From Rhodococcus sp. 1163 (lineage in GTDB: Bacteria; Actinomycetota; Actinomycetes; Mycobacteriales; Mycobacteriaceae), in contig NZ_MKKX01000007.1 of assembly GCF_002091985.1 (NCBI RefSeq), forward strand, positions 1 through 47,282: 47,282 bases of DNA. Reading direction: 5' to 3'. The notes below the pieces were generated by a model. It was given only the letters and a program-made list of their open reading frames with translations, ran no database searches and was not told where the DNA came from. The position numbers and the translations under genes were made by a program. Numbering within the stretch: position 1 is the stretch's first letter; every line of letters starts with the position of its first letter. This document shows positions 19,101 to 25,441 of this stretch, piece by piece.

Positions 19101-19462
19101 GAGGTAAGTGCGGCTTCGGAGGGACCGTAGGTGGAGGCGGCGTCGTCCTCGTCTGCGAGATCTTGTTCGAGCATCCAGCCGATGGGATCGAAGCCGACCG
19201 AGCGCACGACGAGGAGTTCGTCTGCAACCGGCGCGAGGATGGCTACGGATTCGTTGACCAGGTCCGTGAGCTCGGGCTCGAGTGCCGAGTCGCGGGCGAG
19301 CTCTTCGAGCGAGCTGAGCCATGGGGCACCCTGTCCACCGAAAGCCAGCGCGTAGGGCTCACCGGCCGCGAACCGATCTGCGAGCGTACGAGAACCACCA
19401 CCGCTCTTTGGCGACCTGCTCGCGCCTTGTCCATGTGATGGTGTGCTCTCGTTGATCGTCAA
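10178..19462 (-). CDS. fas: Type I fatty acid synthase, single-chain (FAS-I)
   Basis: A 3094-residue cytosolic megasynthase that makes acyl-CoAs from acetyl-CoA and malonyl-CoA, feeding membrane lipid and mycolic acid synthesis. Domains in order: acetyltransferase (about 30-400, Ser159 in GHSQG); FMN enoyl reductase TIM barrel (about 420-770); MaoC-type dehydratase (about 1210-1340, Asp1249 and His1254 in SGDHNPIH); malonyl/palmitoyl transferase (about 1360-1740, Ser1460 in GHSVG); Ala/Pro linker (about 1750-1785); ACP (about 1790-1930, Ser1831 in GVSSRRNQ); ketoreductase (about 2130-2400, TGGSKGS, Tyr2305 and Lys2309); ketosynthase (about 2480-3050, Cys2735, His2887, His2928). All key residues are present and length matches Rv2524c (about 3070). 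The start is TTG 19462 behind GAGAGGA. Palindromes upstream suggest repression by a dimeric regulator. It overlaps acpS by 1 nt. Confidence 0.98.
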   Translation of the reverse strand: MTINESTPSHGQGASRSPKSGGGSRTLADRFAAGEPYALAFGGQGAPWLSSLEELARDSALEPELTDLVNESVAILAPVADELLVVRSVGFDPIGWMLEQDLADEDDAASTYGPSEAALTSAAVSLPGVFLTQVAALRALKLQGLDPAQTPPVAVIGHSQGLIAAESVKSDGAEDARLLAVAQLIGAAAGLVARRRGIIGAADRAPMVSVSNVEPERLASIIDELAIPGAPERSAVLAIRNGRRRVVLAGPPAQLARVQERSEQIAAEEERERDSKKRGGSVFAPVFEQLPVEVGFHHPALGDAVELVSAWAQRCGLDVDIARTLAHSILVAPVDWVDAIDGVVDAGADWILDLGPGDLLTRMTTPALRGQGVGIVAASTRGGHRNLLTPGAAPEVAPAWSEFAPKPITLPNGRVVVETTFTKLTGRSPILLAGMTPTTVDAKIVAAAANAGHWAELAGGGQVTEDIFTDRVAELSQLLEPGRAIQFNSLFLDPYLWKLQLGGRRLVQRARAAGAAIDGVVVTAGIPELEEAVALIEELSDAGISHVCFKPGTVAQIRAVIRIANEVPSYPVIVHIEGGRAGGHHSWEDLDDLLLATYAELRARPNLVICVGGGIGTPERAAEYLTGRWSLGAGYPKMPLDGILVGTAAMATLEATTSPEVKQLLVDTPGTPDWVGAGTASGGMASGRSQLGADIHEIDNAASRCGRLLDEVAGNADAVAERREEIIAALDGTAKPYFGDVESMTYQQWLTRYLDLAIGTDKRKDFDCGGEFTDALAEATDSVWLDVTWRTRFLEMLQRTEARLHPVDRGPIPTLFADVDTLERPRAALRSLLAQFPDAGDVVLHPADITFFTSLCKLPGKPINFVPVVDGDVRRWWRSDSLWQAHDPRYSADQVCVIPGTVAVAGITRVDEPVGDLLDRFEKATADELVADGSAPAPAVSRRYAGIAPGLLGIVLAAPDVDWASRMTQNPVARLGDTADWIVESDTVASHPQTGSSLTVQDSTHVELTVPLAPGKEVRIRLTVPVSTVDGGAPVVTAEDAQASMSSLLGIAAGQDLPKVKNGVARLNLAWIPDLVADHGGVTGSGLPDSLTVSGKAVPDVLVGACWPAVFAVLGATRTAEGVDVIEGMLDLVHLDHSVNLVGELPSDASILVVKAEAGEVLDTDLGRVVEVTTTIGAMLGEGLDAPAVATLVERFAIRGRTGKGELSDPAPAGGSVSADAKDTPRRRRRQATILAPRNMAAFAQVSGDHNPIHTSDAAALLAGLGSPIVHGMWLSAAAQQAVTAIDYADTKTPPRRLTAWTARFLGMVRPGAEIDIRVDRTGFDHGAELIEVSCRVAGELVMVASARTAAPKTVYAFPGQGIQRQGMGLDARSRSKAAREVWERADKHTRKALGFSILAVVRDNPTTLKARGTVHRHPDGVIHLTQFTQVAMAVLGVAQVAEMRESGVFVENSILAGHSVGEYNALAAVAGVLPLEAVLEVVFQRGSAMHALVPRDASGRSDYRMAAIRPSQMGVADTEVHAFVAGVAEASGEFLEIVNLNLRGSQYAIAGTVAGLAALEKEIDVRVAEFGGKRAFIVVPGIDVPFHSTVLRGGVDDFRTRLETLLPADLDPEILLGRYVPNLVPRPFSLERSFIQEIADLVPSEPLNNVLADFDSWAARPHDLCRVVLTELLAWQFASPVRWIETQDLLFAEEADGGLGVERFVEIGLGATPTVANLASQTLKLPGRFGFPVEVLNLEREAAIVYGTDTDPAPVEEEESAPVETASAPAASAAPAPAAAPSAPSGGPRPEDISFSASDATKILIGLWTKLQLDQIGPADTIEALCDGVSSRRNQLLVDLGSELSLGAIDGAADADMGALSGTVNKLARTYKPFGPVLSDSINDHLRKVFGPSGRRPASIADRVKKVWELGDGWAHHVTAEVALGTRDGSSVRGGALGGLADGALADGTAVDTVIDSAVAAVAARRGVAVSLPQTGGGGGGTVDAAALGEFTEHITGRDGVLASAARLVLEQLGFADAPNALAVDDPDAALVDLVAAELGSDWPRLVAPAFDERKAVLVDDRWATAREDLARLWLGTAGDIAVESFAGSGKAVAAQAQWWKSKAQAERKTTLAEFYGRIADIAQSSEDKGEWSDEVAVVTGGSKGSIAAAIAAKLLGGGATVFITTSKLNDERLKFYRELYRANARAGAALWVVPANIASYTDVDALIEWIGSDQVDNAGGAKTLVKAGVTPTMLFPFAAPRVVGELSDAGARAEMEMRVLLWSVERLIGGLSKIGYDNDIDTHLHVVLPGSPNRGMFGGDGAYGESKAALDAIATKWGSEKNWAERVSIAHAHIGWVRGTGLMGGNDPIVEAVEAEGVRTWSTSEMATELLKLCEPAARRQATQAPLLADLTGGLANTKLDLVELSRAAADAAGEKVEEVLDSSVIAALPAPPRLSTSTTAPAWPALDVDPKDLIVIVGAGELGPYGSARTRFEMEVDEELSAAGVLELAWNTGLITWENDPKPGWYDIESGDLVPEAEIADKYHDIVVEKCGIRTYVDDGAMVGNTAPLMTSVFLDNDLTFVVGTEIDARSFAAADPEHTVIAPVPESGDWQVTRKAGTEIRVPRKMKLTRTVGGQIPTGFDPTKWGISPDMASSIDRVALWNIVTTVDAFISSGFNPSELMRWVHPTLVANTQGTGMGGMESMRSLYIDTLLGDARANDILQEALPNVVAAHVVQSYIGSYGAMVHPVAACATAAVSVEEGVDKIKLGKAQLVVAGGFDDLSTEGIIGFGDMSATADSAAMSAKGISDRRFSRANDRRRGGFVESQGGGTVLLARGDLALEMGLPVLGVVAYAQSFGDGVHTSIPAPGLGALSAGRGGKDSSFALSLNALGVSADDVAVISKHDTSTAANDPNEAELHTRLAKAIGRTDGAPLFVVSQKSLTGHSKGGAAAFQLIGLCQVLSNGVIPPNRSLDCVDDKMTEFEHLVWAREPLRFGDSVPLKAGLLTSLGFGHVSGLIAVVHPQAFLEAVPASRRADYIARANERRIAGQRRLISAMVGGDALYERPEDRRLGHDGTPAKASRELEADMLLTEAARLGDDDVYRSGLPGCK

Positions 19463-19485
19463 GTTGCAAGATTCCTCTCGTGAGC

Positions 19486-19502
19486 ACCTCGGATATCGAG
19501 GT
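19486..19502. promoter_or_regulatory. 17-bp palindrome in the fas leader
   Basis: ACCTCG (19486-19491) and CGAGGT (19497-19502) flank GATAT. It sits 24 nt before the fas TTG, just upstream of the ribosome site, so it could be an operator or an mRNA hairpin. Confidence 0.5.
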
Positions 19503-19590
19503 ATTCGTGGATGGCCCTTCGCCGGCGCGGTTCAGCGGCCCCGTGGAGGAGGACCGTCGGGGACCGAGTCACTCTGACCGCGCTTCACCA

Positions 19591-19596
19591 GGCTAA
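19591..19596 (-). promoter_or_regulatory. Candidate -10 hexamer TAGCCT for fas
   Basis: Read leftward, TAGCCT would start transcription near 19584 and give a leader of about 120 nt. The palindrome at 19607-19620 would then cover the -35 region. The assignment is by inspection only. Confidence 0.35.
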
Positions 19597-19606
19597 GACA
19601 AAATCA

Positions 19607-19626
19607 TGAGGAAAGCCTCACGTTCG
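19607..19626. promoter_or_regulatory. Putative fas operator 1 (TGAGG-AAAG-CCTCA + CGTTCG)
   Basis: A perfect 5-bp inverted repeat (19607-19611 and 19616-19620) followed by CGTTCG. The same palindrome with a mirrored flank occurs at 19741-19760, which makes chance unlikely. It lies 145 bp before the fas start codon. Confidence 0.6.
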
Positions 19627-19740
19627 AGTGGACGTCCAACTGCTACCAGCGAGTACGGCCGCTGGAGGCCCTTTACCTACCGTTGAGGCAACTCGCCGGT
19701 AACAAACATCGGTGCTGGCACAGCCCGAATGAAAGCAGGC

Positions 19741-19760
19741 CGAACGTGAGGGAAACCTCA
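19741..19760. promoter_or_regulatory. Putative fas operator 2 (CGAACG + TGAGG-GAAA-CCTCA)
   Basis: The second copy of the palindrome, in inverted orientation. CGAACG plus TGAGG is the exact reverse complement of CCTCACGTTCG in operator 1. Centres are 140 bp apart. It also lies 140-160 bp upstream of the divergent HhH gene at 19900, which it might also control. Confidence 0.6.
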
Positions 19761-19848
19761 GATTTATCGTTACCTTTTCGTTATATGAGTCTCGTCACAC
19801 AACATCCCCGCTAGCGCAGTCTCCGAGCTGTCGGTGACCCTGGGTAGC

Positions 19849-19889
19849 TTCTCGAAGTACATCGACCCATTCTCGAAGTACATAGACCC
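19849..19889 (+). repeat. 21-bp direct tandem repeat, two copies
   Basis: The unit ttctcgaagtacatcgaccc plus one base starts at 19849 and again at 19870, with one substitution (c to a). It ends just before the ribosome site of the HhH gene. Read in the frame of that gene it would encode FSKYIDP twice, with an in-frame GTG at 19834. A spacing of 21 bp equals two helical turns, as in paired regulator sites. Confidence 0.75.
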
Positions 19890-19899
19890 GGGGGGATTC

Positions 19900-20598
19900 A
19901 TGTATTCATCGGTTACACATATATTTTCGCAGCGCGACCGCGAGGCTCTCACCGCCCATATCGCAACATGTGCGACACCAGCGAAGTCGCCCTACTGGAG
20001 TCCCGGATGGCCACAGGAGATCGAAGCTGCCCTACTCGACGCAGTCTTTTCCGCGCGGGCAACATACGGCGGCCCCGAGACCGGCGTGCGGCGCGTCGTC
20101 TCCCGTTGGCGCGAGTATCGGCAGTGCGAATCTCTGGACGATCCGACCGCGCTCGCCGCGTTCGTGAACAATCCCGAGGAACTCGCCGAGATCCTCGGGA
20201 ACAGGCAGCGGGTGGCCGGCAACTCCACCACCAAAGCCGAGTGCGCCGCACGCATCGCGACGACATTGACCGGACTCGGCGTGGCACGTGCTGAAGATCT
20301 CGTCGATTCGGATGAACTTCGCGCTGCATTCACCGCCGTCCCCGGGGCCGGAAGGAAAACGTGGGAGTGCGCACTGTTCCTCGTGGGCGAGCGCACACCT
20401 AACTCGCTGCTGCAGGTGATCGCGTTCACCTCGGACGCGGTCGGCAGAACGCTCGACGGCGAGAGTGCCGAGATGCTTCTCGCCGTGACCGCAGAGAGCA
20501 TGAACGTCGAACGTGCAGCGCTCGAGCATGCGGTGTGGCGCTATCAACGCCGTTTACCTCTCCCCCAGCGAGGGTCGCAGTTGAAGGCTGCCGGCTAA
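19900..20598 (+). CDS. HhH DNA-glycosylase-like protein
   Basis: The 232-residue protein has a helix-hairpin-helix segment, AVPGAGRKTWECALFLVG (about residues 147-164), matching the HhH-GPD core of endonuclease III, where the lysine in GVGRKTA is catalytic. An upstream stretch NRQRVAGNSTTKAE lies about 30 residues before it. No iron-sulfur cysteine cluster is seen, and the usual catalytic Asp after the hairpin is not clear, so enzyme activity is uncertain. ATG 19900 is chosen for its GGGGGA site; GTG 19834 would add 22 residues made of a 7-residue repeat. It overlaps the convergent TetR gene by 4 bp. A DNA-repair or base-recognition role is inferred from the fold only. Confidence 0.6.
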   Translation: MYSSVTHIFSQRDREALTAHIATCATPAKSPYWSPGWPQEIEAALLDAVFSARATYGGPETGVRRVVSRWREYRQCESLDDPTALAAFVNNPEELAEILGNRQRVAGNSTTKAECAARIATTLTGLGVARAEDLVDSDELRAAFTAVPGAGRKTWECALFLVGERTPNSLLQVIAFTSDAVGRTLDGESAEMLLAVTAESMNVERAALEHAVWRYQRRLPLPQRGSQLKAAG

Positions 20599-21380
20599 CT
20601 GTCGGTGCGGACGTGGCCGCGCCCACTCTCGATCAGCGCGGCCACGCCGTCGAGGATGCAATCGACTCCGAACACGTACTCGTGCACCGGATCAGTCACT
20701 GCGCCATACGAAGTCGAGGCAGCGGTTCCCACGCGCGCCGACACCGGGTAGTCAGCGTGATTCATGACGCGCTCCAGGACGGGCGCCGTTGCGGCCCACC
20801 ACTGTGCATCCGTCATTCCAGATTCCTGGCGAACCTTGTCGAATCGAGCGAGCGCGCGTGCGGTGCCCGCGACATGCGTCAGGACGAGAGTGAGGACCGA
20901 ATCCATTTCGATGTCAGTGAGCCCGACGCCGTCGATGACGCTCAGCTCTGCCTCGTACTTGTCATTGGTGTGCGGGCCCAACACAGCACGCGCACCCTGC
21001 ACATCGAGAATCCACGGGTGACGTTGGTAGAGAAGCCAATTGCGCTCCGCGACGAATCGAAGTCCATCACGCCAATTTTCGGTCGCCGAGGCGGGTTCGG
21101 CGACACTCGAATACAACGATGCCACAGCAGTGTCGATCATCAGATCGGCAAGTTCCTCGCGCCCCGGAACGTGCGTGTAGAGAGACATTGCACCGACGCC
21201 GAGTCGATCGGCGACACGTCGCATGGAAACAGCATCGATCCCGTCGGCGTCCGCGATCTCGATTGCGGCGTCGACGATCGCATCGATACTCAGACCGCTG
21301 CGACTCGGTTTCTCGTCCACTCGCCACAGCAGGCCGAGGGTACGCGCTGGATCGAAAACGGTTGCCTTCTTGCTCGCCAC
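20595..21380 (-). CDS. TetR family transcriptional regulator
   Basis: A 261-residue regulator. The helix-turn-helix lies in MRRVADRLGVGAMSLYTHVPGR (split across about residues 50-72), and the C-terminal half (about 90-235) matches the TetR_C domain found in tetracycline-repressor-like proteins. GTG 21380 is preferred over upstream starts because a -10 hexamer lies 7 nt before it. The palindromic ACAGTACGCTGT overlaps that hexamer and may be its own operator. Its stop codon overlaps the end of the HhH gene. The ligand and target genes are unknown. Confidence 0.85.
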   Translation of the reverse strand: MASKKATVFDPARTLGLLWRVDEKPSRSGLSIDAIVDAAIEIADADGIDAVSMRRVADRLGVGAMSLYTHVPGREELADLMIDTAVASLYSSVAEPASATENWRDGLRFVAERNWLLYQRHPWILDVQGARAVLGPHTNDKYEAELSVIDGVGLTDIEMDSVLTLVLTHVAGTARALARFDKVRQESGMTDAQWWAATAPVLERVMNHADYPVSARVGTAASTSYGAVTDPVHEYVFGVDCILDGVAALIESGRGHVRTDS

Positions 21381-21387
21381 GCATCGG

Positions 21388-21399
21388 ACAGTACGCTGT
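21388..21399 (-). promoter_or_regulatory. -10 hexamer TACTGT within palindrome ACAG-TACG-CTGT
   Basis: Read leftward, TACTGT (21393-21388) is 7 nt before GTG 21380, implying a leaderless mRNA. The overlapping 4-bp-arm palindrome is a candidate self-repression site. Confidence 0.45.
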
Positions 21400-21464
21400 A
21401 CGCCGAGCCGAGGATGCACCTGCGTTCGAGTCGGAATTCGGCGTTGTAGACTTGCACAGCACTC

Positions 21465-21549
<85 letters not shown>

Positions 21550-21610
21550 CCATCAGTGACGACCCCCACCGAACTACCTGAGGTAGTAGATACTCGGGTA
21601 CCGTCGGGGG

Positions 21611-22021
21611 GTGTCGAAAACCCACACTCAACGCCGCCCGGCGCTCATCGCTCTGGTGATCGTCTCGGCGCTCGGTTGCCTGGCCCTGGGCTGGTGGCAG
21701 TGGGAGCGTTTCGAATCTGCCGGCGGCAACGGCCAGAACCTGGGTTACGCATTCCAATGGCCTCTGTTCGCTGTATTCGTCGTCTACGCCTACCGCAAAT
21801 TCGTACAGCTCGAAGACGAGGCCGACGCTCCGCAGGACGCCGAGAACGACGACGTCGTAGAACAGGTCGTGCGTGAAGTTCCCGCGGATCTGCTGCCCCA
21901 ACGACCGGTGGCGCCGGTGGAGGACGACCTCGAGGATCCCGAGGCCCGCCAACTTCTCGAGTACAACAGCTATCTTGCGGAGCTCGATCGCTCCCGCGAG
22001 TCCGACAGGAGCACCAAGTGA
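21611..22021 (+). CDS. Small membrane protein, LprD-like (Rv1343c counterpart)
   Basis: A 136-residue protein with two N-terminal membrane helices (about 11-29 and 45-62) and an acidic cytosolic tail. In M. tuberculosis the counterpart is listed as lipoprotein LprD, but the segment here (SALGC at about 19-23) is a poor lipobox and is followed by WQW and a second helix, so an integral membrane protein is more likely. GTG 21611 follows a G-rich ribosome site. It overlaps the next gene by 4 bp (GTGA), so the two are translated together. Function unknown. Confidence 0.75.
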   Translation: MSKTHTQRRPALIALVIVSALGCLALGWWQWERFESAGGNGQNLGYAFQWPLFAVFVVYAYRKFVQLEDEADAPQDAENDDVVEQVVREVPADLLPQRPVAPVEDDLEDPEARQLLEYNSYLAELDRSRESDRSTK

Positions 22022-22365
22022 GCACGGCACCACAGCAATCTGCATCAACCGAAAAGACGAAGAAGATTGCTTCCGCGCTCCTGCGCTACCGAATTCTCGC
22101 GTACACGACCGGTGTGTGGCTGCTTGTCCTTCTCGTCGAGATCGTTGCCAAGTACGGCTTCGGCAACGACAGCTTCGGCTGGATCGGTATCGTTCACGGA
22201 TGGGTTTACGCGGTCTACCTGCTCTTCACCCTCGATTTGGCCATCAAGGTTCGTTGGCCGGCCGCCCGAACCGTTGGCACCCTACTCGCCGGCACAGTGC
22301 CGTTCCTCTCGTTCTTCGTAGAGCATTGGCGAACGACTCAGGTCAAGCGCGACTTCGGCGTCTGA
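22018..22365 (+). CDS. DUF3817 membrane protein (Rv1342c counterpart)
   Basis: A 115-residue protein with three membrane helices (about 24-45, 55-75, 83-101). The DUF3817 pattern is visible: an RYRILAYTTG start, a central HGWVYAVYLL and a late SFFVEHW. It is translationally coupled to the upstream LprD-like gene. A paralogue lies at 41294-41671 on the other strand. The family is widespread in actinobacteria and has no assigned function. Confidence 0.85.
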   Translation: MSTAPQQSASTEKTKKIASALLRYRILAYTTGVWLLVLLVEIVAKYGFGNDSFGWIGIVHGWVYAVYLLFTLDLAIKVRWPAARTVGTLLAGTVPFLSFFVEHWRTTQVKRDFGV

Positions 22366-22369
22366 GCAG

Positions 22370-23158
22370 TCAGCACCGAACTTCGGTGGGATCGGAACCG
22401 CGCAACGCGTTCGACACCACTTGCTGTGCAACAGGGTCGTAGGAGATTCCAGTGTGCTCGGTGACGTTGCCTGGGCACAGGTCTTGAAGCACGACGTTCG
22501 TGTTTCCTTCTCCGGTCAGCAATGACGCCTCATAGGGCACCACCTGGTCGTAGCGGGTCACGATGGTTGTGTAGTCCACTCCCTGAACAGTGTCACTCCC
22601 CTCGTTGAGACGCTGAAGAGCCTCGTCGGGGGGTGGGCCCGGGGTCGGATAGTTCGGCGGCGACAGCGCGACGATTCGAGCTACGGACTCCGCACCTCCG
22701 AGAAACCGGACGTAGTAGCGCGGTACGGTCCCACCTTTCGAATGCCCGACGATGGCGACCTTCTGCGCTCCCGTCGTGGTCCGGACGGTGTCGACGAACT
22801 GCCCCAGTTCGGCTGCACTGTCCTCGAGAGAACCCAGGCCGCCGAACGGAATCCCTTCGAGCGCTCCGTAATCGAGCGCAAAGACGCAGTAGCCTTCGGC
22901 TTTCAAGGCCGGCGCCATCGATGCCCAGTTGTCGTAGGAGTTCTCGAGGAACCCGTGGACGAGCACGACCGGTTCCGGGTGTTCGGCACTCGGGACACAC
23001 GCGTAGTCGTTGGCACCCGAAGGGCTCGCACCCGGGTGTGCGATGGAGTACAGGGTCGCCTCGGCGAACGAGTTCTGCAGCGGGGACGCTGCTGCCGGAA
23101 GCGGTGCGGCAAGCATTCCAGCGGCCACCAGGACCGCGGCCATGACTGTTCGTTTCAC
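22370..23158 (-). CDS. Secreted lipase/esterase, alpha/beta hydrolase
   Basis: The 262-residue protein is exported: basic start, hydrophobic core and AAAS cleavage region at about residue 25. The catalytic triad can be assigned as Ser140 in VGHSKGG, Asp204 in TRYDQVVPY and His235 in TEHTGIS, the layout of class 2 (LipA/EstA-like) lipases. The oxyanion motif VHGF is at 67-70, and paired cysteines suggest disulfides. It probably hydrolyses acyl esters outside the cell; the substrate is unknown. It ends 4 bp from the convergent DUF3817 gene and starts 11 bp after rdgB, so it may be the last gene of that operon. Confidence 0.88.
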   Translation of the reverse strand: MKRTVMAAVLVAAGMLAAPLPAAASPLQNSFAEATLYSIAHPGASPSGANDYACVPSAEHPEPVVLVHGFLENSYDNWASMAPALKAEGYCVFALDYGALEGIPFGGLGSLEDSAAELGQFVDTVRTTTGAQKVAIVGHSKGGTVPRYYVRFLGGAESVARIVALSPPNYPTPGPPPDEALQRLNEGSDTVQGVDYTTIVTRYDQVVPYEASLLTGEGNTNVVLQDLCPGNVTEHTGISYDPVAQQVVSNALRGSDPTEVRC

Positions 23159-23169
23159 CAGACCAGTCT

Positions 23170-23781
23170 CTACCCGGTAAGCGTCTCGAGTGCAGGAATC
23201 AGCAATGTCAACGCACGCCCTCGATGCGACGCGGCATCTTTCTCTTGCGGGCTCAGTTCCGCCGCCGATCTGCCGTCCCCTTCGGGAACGAATATCGGAT
23301 CGTAGCCGAACCCGTTCTCACCCAACGGCTCTCGCGCGATGACGCCGCGCCATTCACCCCGGACGACGGCCTCGACGTCGCCGGGGACGACCAGCGCGCA
23401 GGCAGAGACGAAACCTGCGCCCCGCCGCTCGTCCGGTACGTCGCCCAGCTGCGCCAAAAGCAACGACGTGTTGGCGCCGTCGTCTCCGTGTACTCCGGAC
23501 CATCGCGCCGACAGCACACCCGGCATACCGTTCAATGCGTCGACCTCGAGACCGGAATCATCTGCAACACAAGCGAGCCCGGTCGCAGCCGCGCCGTCGC
23601 GGGCTTTGGCGAGCGCATTTTCCTCGAACGTCGCACCGGTCTCGGGTGCCTCGGGAAACTCGGGCACCTCGTCCAATCCGACCAATTCGATTCCGAGGAC
23701 CCCGGCGCTATCGAGCACCCGACGCAACTCATGTAACTTCTTGGCGTTGCGGCTCGCGACGAGAAGCTTGGTATCAGCCAC
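23170..23781 (-). CDS. rdgB: RdgB/HAM1 family non-canonical purine NTP pyrophosphatase
   Basis: A 203-residue enzyme that hydrolyses dITP, XTP and ITP to monophosphates, keeping damaged purines out of DNA and RNA. The N-terminal [10 protein letters not shown], the acidic [14 protein letters not shown] core with GVLSARWSG, and [13 protein letters not shown] with SHRGRAL are all present. GTG 23781 is chosen over a longer frame because the extension is a shadow of rph; the true gene overlaps the end of rph by 8 bp. It matches Rv1341 in position. Confidence 0.95.
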   Translation of the reverse strand: MADTKLLVASRNAKKLHELRRVLDSAGVLGIELVGLDEVPEFPEAPETGATFEENALAKARDGAAATGLACVADDSGLEVDALNGMPGVLSARWSGVHGDDGANTSLLLAQLGDVPDERRGAGFVSACALVVPGDVEAVVRGEWRGVIAREPLGENGFGYDPIFVPEGDGRSAAELSPQEKDAASHRGRALTLLIPALETLTG

Positions 23782-24559
23782 CGAACTTCTTCTTCGGTGC
23801 GTCGACGGCAGGCTCGGGAAGCACGCCGGGGTACGGCTCGGCGAGGGCAGCCTGCTGCACCTCGAAAAGCTTCTCGATGCCCGCGAGAGCTGAGTCGAGC
23901 AGCTTGTCGAGAGTGGACCTCGGGAACGTAGCGCCCTCGCCGGTGCCCTGGACCTCGACGAGAGTACCGGTGTCGGTGGCCACGACATTCATGTCGACCT
24001 CGGCACGCGAATCTTCCTCGTAGGGCAGATCCAGCCGAACACGGCCGTCGACGACGCCGACGCTCACCGCTGCGATGGCACAGGAAATCGGCTGCGGGTC
24101 CGCGAGTCGACCGGCCGCACGCAGGTAGGTGACGGCGTCGGACAGTGCAACGAATGCGCCCGTGATGGCCGCGGTACGAGTGCCGCCGTCGGCCTGCAGT
24201 ACGTCGCAGTCGATCGCGATGGTGTTCTCACCGATGGCGGCAAGATCGATGCAAGCGCGCAGCGACCGCCCGACGAGGCGGGATATCTCCTGAGTCCGCC
24301 CACCGACCTTGCCCTTGACGGACTCACGTCCGCTGCGGGTATGGGTTGCTGCGGGAAGCATCGCGTACTCGGCGGTGAGCCAACCGAGGCCCGAGCCTTT
24401 ACGCCAGCGAGGAACACCCTCCTCGACACTCGCGGTGCACATGACCCGCGTGTTTCCGAACTCCACCAGCACCGATCCTGCCGGGTTGTCGGTGAATCCG
24501 CGGGTGATCTTGATGTTGCGGAGCTCGTCGTCCGCTCGGCCGTCTTCTCGTCTGGACAC
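23774..24559 (-). CDS. rph: Ribonuclease PH
   Basis: A 261-residue phosphorolytic 3'-to-5' exoribonuclease that trims tRNA 3' ends using phosphate. Family motifs are visible: the R-rich start, [38 protein letters not shown], and [17 protein letters not shown] short lysine-rich tail is added at the C-terminus. It overlaps rdgB by 8 bp and follows the MBL gene after 21 bp, the same order as Rv1339-Rv1340-Rv1341. Confidence 0.96.
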   Translation of the reverse strand: MSRREDGRADDELRNIKITRGFTDNPAGSVLVEFGNTRVMCTASVEEGVPRWRKGSGLGWLTAEYAMLPAATHTRSGRESVKGKVGGRTQEISRLVGRSLRACIDLAAIGENTIAIDCDVLQADGGTRTAAITGAFVALSDAVTYLRAAGRLADPQPISCAIAAVSVGVVDGRVRLDLPYEEDSRAEVDMNVVATDTGTLVEVQGTGEGATFPRSTLDKLLDSALAGIEKLFEVQQAALAEPYPGVLPEPAVDAPKKKFGG

Positions 24560-24580
24560 GGCAGCAATCTTAACCCTGGC

Positions 24581-25348
24581 CTAGACGGTGAAGACATCGC
24601 CCGGCAGGACGGCGTGCACCGGACCACTGAACTCGGCCTTCGCTTCCGCGATGACATCTTCCCGGGAAGTCCACGGCGGAATGTGAGTCAGCAACAGCTC
24701 ACCCACGCCGGCCTCACGTGCCAGCTGCCCAGCCTCGGTCCCGGACAGGTGGATACCTTGCGGGCGGTCGGAGCGGTGCGTCCATGATGCTTCCGACAAC
24801 AGCACGTCGGCACCGTGGGCGAGATCGCGGACTGCCTGACACATCCCCGTGTCCCCCGTGTACGCGAACAGCTTCCCCGCCCCTGTCGTGATCCGCATGC
24901 CGTACGACTCCGGCGGGTGATAGACCTGGCGGGTGTGCACGGTGAGCTGTCCGTGTTCGATGGTTCTGCCGTCCTGCCAGCGACGCAGATCGATCGTGTC
25001 GGACATGTCGTCGATCTGGCCACCGCATTCGGCAGAGGCGACGCCGAGCCGGAAAGCGGTGTCTTTCGGCCCGTATACGAGCGCGCGCCCCGCAGGCGGA
25101 TTCGGGTGGTATCTGCGCCAGACCAGGAGCCCCGGCACGTCGAGGCAGTGATCTGCGTGTAGATGCGACAGGAACACACTGACGTCACCGGGATCTGCAT
25201 ACTTCTGCAGCGCACCGAGCACGCCGGGACCGAAGTCGAGTACGACAGGCGATGTTCCCGGTTCGTCGAGCAGGTAACCCGACGCGGGGGAATCAGGCCC
25301 TGACACACTCCCCGAACATCCCAGGACGGTAATTCGCATGTATGTCAT
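24581..25348 (-). CDS. MBL-fold protein, Rv1339-like cyclic nucleotide phosphodiesterase
   Basis: The 255-residue metallo-beta-lactamase-fold protein has the di-metal motif SHLHADHC (about residues 61-68), a later GDTG, and a final THIPPW. It starts with RITVLGCSGS, as in Rv1339, which has been described as an atypical class II cAMP phosphodiesterase; that activity is assumed here from similarity. The start is ATG 25348 or ATG 25339; neither has a strong ribosome site. It could lower the cAMP made by the cyclase near the right end of this window. Confidence 0.85.
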   Translation of the reverse strand: MTYMRITVLGCSGSVSGPDSPASGYLLDEPGTSPVVLDFGPGVLGALQKYADPGDVSVFLSHLHADHCLDVPGLLVWRRYHPNPPAGRALVYGPKDTAFRLGVASAECGGQIDDMSDTIDLRRWQDGRTIEHGQLTVHTRQVYHPPESYGMRITTGAGKLFAYTGDTGMCQAVRDLAHGADVLLSEASWTHRSDRPQGIHLSGTEAGQLAREAGVGELLLTHIPPWTSREDVIAEAKAEFSGPVHAVLPGDVFTV

Positions 25349-25441
25349 GCTGCCACGTCGATGCCCGGCACCGAAACGTTCGACACGTTTTTACGAAGTC
25401 AACCACCCATGTGCGCGTTGTGGGGGTGTCGGCGGAGGGGC

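Noticed and set aside
10292..19438. Many open frames of 200-490 codons antisense or out of frame to fas
   Set aside because: They are shadows of a high-GC gene: no ribosome sites, no family motifs, low-complexity Arg/Gly-rich products.
23782..23988. 69-codon upstream extension of rdgB
   Set aside because: The extension is a Ser/Arg-rich shadow of rph; RdgB proteins begin at the [10 protein letters not shown] region.
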